This document shows positions 60,977 to 64,000 of a stretch of DNA of 64,000 bases, piece by piece. The stretch's first letter is position 1, and the number at the start of each line of letters is the position of its first letter. The notes under the pieces are model-generated. The model saw nothing but the letters and a program-made list of their open reading frames with translations, ran no database searches and was not told the origin of the DNA. Source of the stretch: Bacteroidaceae bacterium HV4-6-C5C (GTDB lineage: Bacteria > Bacteroidota > Bacteroidia > Bacteroidales > Bacteroidaceae); assembly GCA_007896885.1 (NCBI GenBank), contig VOIU01000003.1, positions 124,001 through 188,000 of the forward strand, in the 5' to 3' direction. Position numbers and translations under genes: made by a program.

Positions 60977-62557
60977 TTATTCCACTCCATGCATCATCTT
61001 CTGCAATTTCTTTGTAAGCAGGAAGAGGATAAGTGAGGCTACAGCCGACATAATAACAAATATCATAAAGAAGTCATACATCGTCTCAATGCGGTATCCA
61101 AGGAATATTTTAGCTTTTCCGGCTTCGGGATATAACCCTCCTAGTATACCGGCGAATTTATTAGCTGTGGCTGTGGAAAGGAACCAAACGCCCATCATAA
61201 GTGATGCAAAGCGGACGGGAGTCAGCTTATTAACCATTGATAGTCCGATAGGTGACAATGCGAGTTCACCTAATGTATGAATAAAATAAAGTCCAGTTAA
61301 CCAGATGAGGCTGACTTTTACTCCCGGTTGCATATCTTTTACACCAAAGCAGATAAGTAAATATCCCAATGAAAGCAATAGCAAACCAATGGCTTGTTTG
61401 GTGGGAGAAGCAGGTTCCATATGATGCTTGTTTAAGAAGCTCCACACTCCCGGCATAATACTCGCTAGAATAACTAAGAAAAAGGGATTGAATGATTGAA
61501 TCCAAGAGGCCGGCATTTCCCAACCGAAAATAACACGGTCGGTTTGTTGAGAGGCGAAGAGAGTGAGTGAAGCCCCCGCTTGTTCATAAGCCGCCCAAAA
61601 GAAGATGACAAAAAATGCAATAATATAAATAACATAGATCCGGCTGCGTTCTATTTTCGTCAGACTACTATCCATAAGAATACTGATTGGAAAGATGATA
61701 CAAGCTGTAAAAATTCCGATACTTATCCATTCATCTCCAAAGCAGTAGTAGAAGAAAGAACCCAAGGCGATGGTTAGCAGTGCCAGCAAGTAGTACTTTC
61801 TTTTTTCCTTGCGTTTAGCGGTTTGGGTATCTTGCTGTATATTAATCCCTTCTTGATAGTTTTTGATCCCTTCGGAAATATTTGCTTCTTTATTCATTTT
61901 ATCCCTTTTTGCATCAGGAATAATGCCCAATTGTTCTCCATTGGGAGCTATGAGGTATTTGTTCTTTTGAGTTTGGAATAGAATTACAATAGCTACTGTA
62001 ACCAGAGCGGCAACAAGGAAGCCCCATTTGAAGTCTTGAGGATTGCCTGTCTCACCAAAATATCCGCAGACCAGCGGTGCAAGGAATGCACCGACATTCA
62101 CTCCCATATAATATATAGTATAAGCGGCGTCTAAACGTTTATCACCGGGTTCGTATAATTGTCCGACAAGAGATGCAACAGTCGGTTTGAAGCAACCATT
62201 GCCCATGATAAGAAAGGTGAGCCCACCAAACATTAATCCTTGTGAGAGTTGTACATTTCCTAATGTAGAAGCACTGAAAAACATTAAAAATTGTCCTACT
62301 GCCATCATCAAGGCTCCACGAATAACGGAAGTTCGTGCTCCCCAATATCGGTCCGCGATATATCCGCCTATAAGAGGGGTGAGATAAACCAATCCGGTAT
62401 AACTTCCATAAATGGAGGCCGCCTTTTCGGTATCAAACATTAAAGCTTGCGTGAGAAAAAGGATAAAAATAGCGCGCATGCCATAATATCCGAATCGTTC
62501 TGCCGTACTTGTTGCAAAAATCAGATAAAGACCTTTGGGGTGTTTGGAATTATTCAT
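60977..62557 (-). CDS. POT/PTR2 family proton-coupled oligopeptide transporter
   Basis: Takes up di- and tripeptides with protons across the inner membrane (MFS fold). The 526 residues begin with the PTR2 signature: STAERFGYYGMRAIFILFL (ExxERFxYYG) near 15-35, then GSYTGLVYLTPLIGGYIADRYWGAR and GNGCFKPTVASLVGQLY. About 14 hydrophobic helices follow, with a cytoplasmic loop rich in Lys/Glu near 225-255 and a late FIHTLGELALSPIGLSMVNKLTP. It is upstream of hpt on the same strand. The 5' side is divergent from the NAD(P)HX repair gene. Peptide-size preference cannot be read. Confidence 0.94.
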   Translation of the reverse strand: MNNSKHPKGLYLIFATSTAERFGYYGMRAIFILFLTQALMFDTEKAASIYGSYTGLVYLTPLIGGYIADRYWGARTSVIRGALMMAVGQFLMFFSASTLGNVQLSQGLMFGGLTFLIMGNGCFKPTVASLVGQLYEPGDKRLDAAYTIYYMGVNVGAFLAPLVCGYFGETGNPQDFKWGFLVAALVTVAIVILFQTQKNKYLIAPNGEQLGIIPDAKRDKMNKEANISEGIKNYQEGINIQQDTQTAKRKEKRKYYLLALLTIALGSFFYYCFGDEWISIGIFTACIIFPISILMDSSLTKIERSRIYVIYIIAFFVIFFWAAYEQAGASLTLFASQQTDRVIFGWEMPASWIQSFNPFFLVILASIMPGVWSFLNKHHMEPASPTKQAIGLLLLSLGYLLICFGVKDMQPGVKVSLIWLTGLYFIHTLGELALSPIGLSMVNKLTPVRFASLMMGVWFLSTATANKFAGILGGLYPEAGKAKIFLGYRIETMYDFFMIFVIMSAVASLILFLLTKKLQKMMHGVE

Positions 62558-62666
62558 CGTTATTTTTTGTTTGATTATTCATATTGATTTCCGATGTATA
62601 ACATTATCTATAATCTCTTTTTACTTTGCATAAATAATAATGCTACTTTTTTTTGTATAACGCGTG

Positions 62667-62674
62667 CAAATGTA
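62667..62674 (-). promoter_or_regulatory. -7 box for the POT transporter
   Basis: TACATTTG on the minus strand, about 110 bp before the start codon. No good -33 is visible. Confidence 0.45.
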
Positions 62675-62821
62675 TGCATTTACTTTTGATTTGAAGCATG
62701 TGGATATTTGATTTCTCTATAAGCCTCTCTTATTGACAATCTTAAAATAGCGATTGGCTCTTTAGTGACCGGATACCAATAAATGTTTTTATTCTTTCTC
62801 TTTTTTTGCAAGTTAGTTTCT

Positions 62822-62853
62822 CTTGTTTTCTTCAGGTCAAACGCTTAATTTTG
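62822..62853 (+). promoter_or_regulatory. Promoter of the NAD(P)HX repair gene
   Basis: CTTG at 62822-62825, a 20-bp spacer and TAATTTTG at 62846-62853, an exact TAnnTTTG. The ATG is at 62909, giving a leader of about 50 nt. Confidence 0.6.
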
Positions 62854-62908
62854 TACGATAATAGCTTTTTTATTGATTTCTATATAATGAATTGTAAGAA
62901 CAATTGAC

Positions 62909-64000
62909 ATGAAAATATTTCCGACTTCAACTCTTAAGGAACTGGATGCTTATACAATAGAGCATGAACCGATTACCTCAATAGATTTAATGGAACGTGC
63001 TTCTCAAGCTATCGCAGAGTCTATTGTGAAGCGTTGGAATGCCGAAACTCCGTTTACGGTTTTTGCGGGGCCGGGTAATAATGGTGGAGATGCTTTAGCT
63101 GTTTCCAGATTACTAGCGGAAAGAGGGTACCGACTCGCTGTATATTTGTTTAATACAAAGAATAGTTTGTCGCCGGAATGTGATATAAATAAGGAGAAAT
63201 TATCAGCACAGGGCAATGTGGATTTTCATGAGGTGACCACTCAGTTTGTCCCTCCTGTTCTTACGGACAAACATGTGGTGATTGATGGGCTGTTTGGCAG
63301 TGGACTTAACAAACCTTTAAGCGGTGGATTTGCCGCTGTAGTGAAATATATTAATTCTTCTTCCGCTAAAGTTGTTGCTTTAGATATTCCATCAGGTTTA
63401 ATGGGGGAAGAAAATACATTTAATGTTCGTACTAATATTATTCGTGCAAATTTGACTCTGAGTTTGCAACTTCCCAAATTATCATTCCTTTTCTCAGAGA
63501 ACCAAGAGTTTATCGGTGAGTGGGAGCTACTTGATATTGGATTGAATGAAGATGGAATTGAAGAACTGGAGACCTCTTTTTTCTTGCTGGAACGTGAGGA
63601 TTTACAAGAACTTCTGAAGCCAAGGTTTAAATTTGCACATAAGGGCAATTTTGGGCATGCTTTACTTATCGCCGGCTGTCAGGGCATGGCGGGTGCTTCT
63701 ATTTTATCGGCTAAAGCTTGTTTGCGTTCCGGAGTAGGCTTGCTAACCGTACATGTACCATCTGTTAATAATACAATCGTACAATCTGCTGTTCCGGAAG
63801 CAATGACTGAAGTTGATCGTGGAATAGAATGTTTTGCCTGTCCAACTGATACAGATGATTACCAGGCAGTAGGTGTCGGTCCGGGCTTGGGTAAGGCAGA
63901 TGAGACAGAGGCTGCTTTATTGGCTCAGATAGATATTTGTCAAACACCTATGGTGATTGATGCGGATGCGTTAAATTTGTTGGCAGAACATCGCACTTAT
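62909..64000 (+). CDS. nnr: Bifunctional NAD(P)H-hydrate epimerase/ADP-dependent dehydratase, 3' end outside window
   Basis: Repairs damaged NAD(P)HX, first by epimerisation and then by dehydration with ADP. The visible 364 residues cover the N-terminal epimerase (YjeF_N) part, with MERASQAIAESI, then VFAGPGNNGGDALAVSRLL near 50-70 (Rossmann-like glycine run), VVIDGLFGSGLNKPL and VVALDIPSGLMGE. From about residue 235 a carbohydrate-kinase-like dehydratase domain starts (FKFAHKGNFGHALLIAGCQGMAGASILSAKACLRSGVGLLTVHVP, then VGVGPGLG and VIDADALNLL). The gene is open at the right edge, so the last part of the dehydratase is missing from view. Confidence 0.94.
   Translation, partial: MKIFPTSTLKELDAYTIEHEPITSIDLMERASQAIAESIVKRWNAETPFTVFAGPGNNGGDALAVSRLLAERGYRLAVYLFNTKNSLSPECDINKEKLSAQGNVDFHEVTTQFVPPVLTDKHVVIDGLFGSGLNKPLSGGFAAVVKYINSSSAKVVALDIPSGLMGEENTFNVRTNIIRANLTLSLQLPKLSFLFSENQEFIGEWELLDIGLNEDGIEELETSFFLLEREDLQELLKPRFKFAHKGNFGHALLIAGCQGMAGASILSAKACLRSGVGLLTVHVPSVNNTIVQSAVPEAMTEVDRGIECFACPTDTDDYQAVGVGPGLGKADETEAALLAQIDICQTPMVIDADALNLLAEHRTY

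Larger units (their letters stand above)
62558..62908. other. Divergent regulatory region, POT transporter (-) and NAD(P)HX repair gene (+)
   Basis: No gene is seen. It contains a minus-strand -7 box (TACATTTG at 62674-62667) and a plus-strand promoter at 62822-62853. The rest is AT-rich and without strong repeats. Confidence 0.5.

Noticed and set aside
1..64000. Mobile element, prophage or integration site
   Set aside because: No transposase, integrase, phage structural gene or terminal direct repeat at a tRNA was seen; the gene content is core-like.
1..64000. tRNA or rRNA genes
   Set aside because: No cloverleaf-like T-arm or rRNA sequence was noticed by eye; a tRNAscan run would settle it.

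Overview
The window is a stretch of a Bacteroidota chromosome, most likely Bacteroides or a close relative. The evidence is the promoter grammar (TAnnTTTG -7 boxes, often with a TTTG-like -33 element 19-21 bp upstream), weak Shine-Dalgarno sequences, a fused lpxC-fabZ gene, a type-2 pyrF, and families typical of the group: DUF3244, TPR-membrane-HTH regulators, SusC-plug-like domains and a DPP-IV family S9 peptidase. It is chromosomal core with small accessory islands. No IS element, prophage, CRISPR array, rRNA or tRNA was seen.

Layout. 1-1558 (-): 5' part of a GH28 polygalacturonase with a long structured leader. 1.9-5.5 kb: fabI and an RsmI-like methylase (+), facing a membrane protein with a degenerate Nudix-like domain and lipA (-). 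5.5-11 kb: DPP-IV (-), then a YhcC-type radical SAM protein, an FprA-type flavodiiron protein and nagB (+). 11.4-15 kb: a membrane TPR/HTH regulator with a small secreted DUF3244 protein, and an outer-membrane beta-barrel. 15-22 kb: a CPA2 antiporter, a Sua5/YciO protein, a Pif1-like helicase-TPR fusion, a Cof-type HAD phosphatase and a PatB-type C-S lyase. 22-26 kb: an SPFH protein, an alpha/beta hydrolase, an Arc-like RHH protein and a four-helix membrane protein. 26-29.4 kb: a candidate small RNA, then an ABC transporter/GntR operon. 29.6-36.2 kb: three regulatory islands, namely hemerythrin plus pseudo-receiver LuxR regulator, BlaI-thioredoxin-BlaR1/M56, and a zeta-like kinase with a small partner. 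36.4-40.2 kb: a secreted Ntn amidohydrolase and a GH3 glycosidase.

From 40.3 to 62.6 kb almost everything is on the minus strand and is housekeeping: miaA, a pRiA4b-ORF3-like protein, lpxA, lpxC-fabZ, lpxD and an HD phosphohydrolase; pyrF, prfA and purM; lemA and a TPM protein; a hydrolase, aroE, menG, purC and phoH; a B3/4 protein, yfiH, obgE, adk, hpt and a POT transporter. The window ends inside a bifunctional NAD(P)HX repair gene (+).

The least ordinary material is regulatory and intergenic. It includes a self-contained promoter-plus-terminator unit of about 104 nt with no good ORF, twin 17-bp operators before the BlaI operon, a 16-bp palindrome at the hemerythrin promoter, and three intergenic mini-arrays of unrelated sequence that all have an 11- or 22-bp period. 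All coordinates, motifs and starts were read by eye; family names come from recognising motifs, not from searches.
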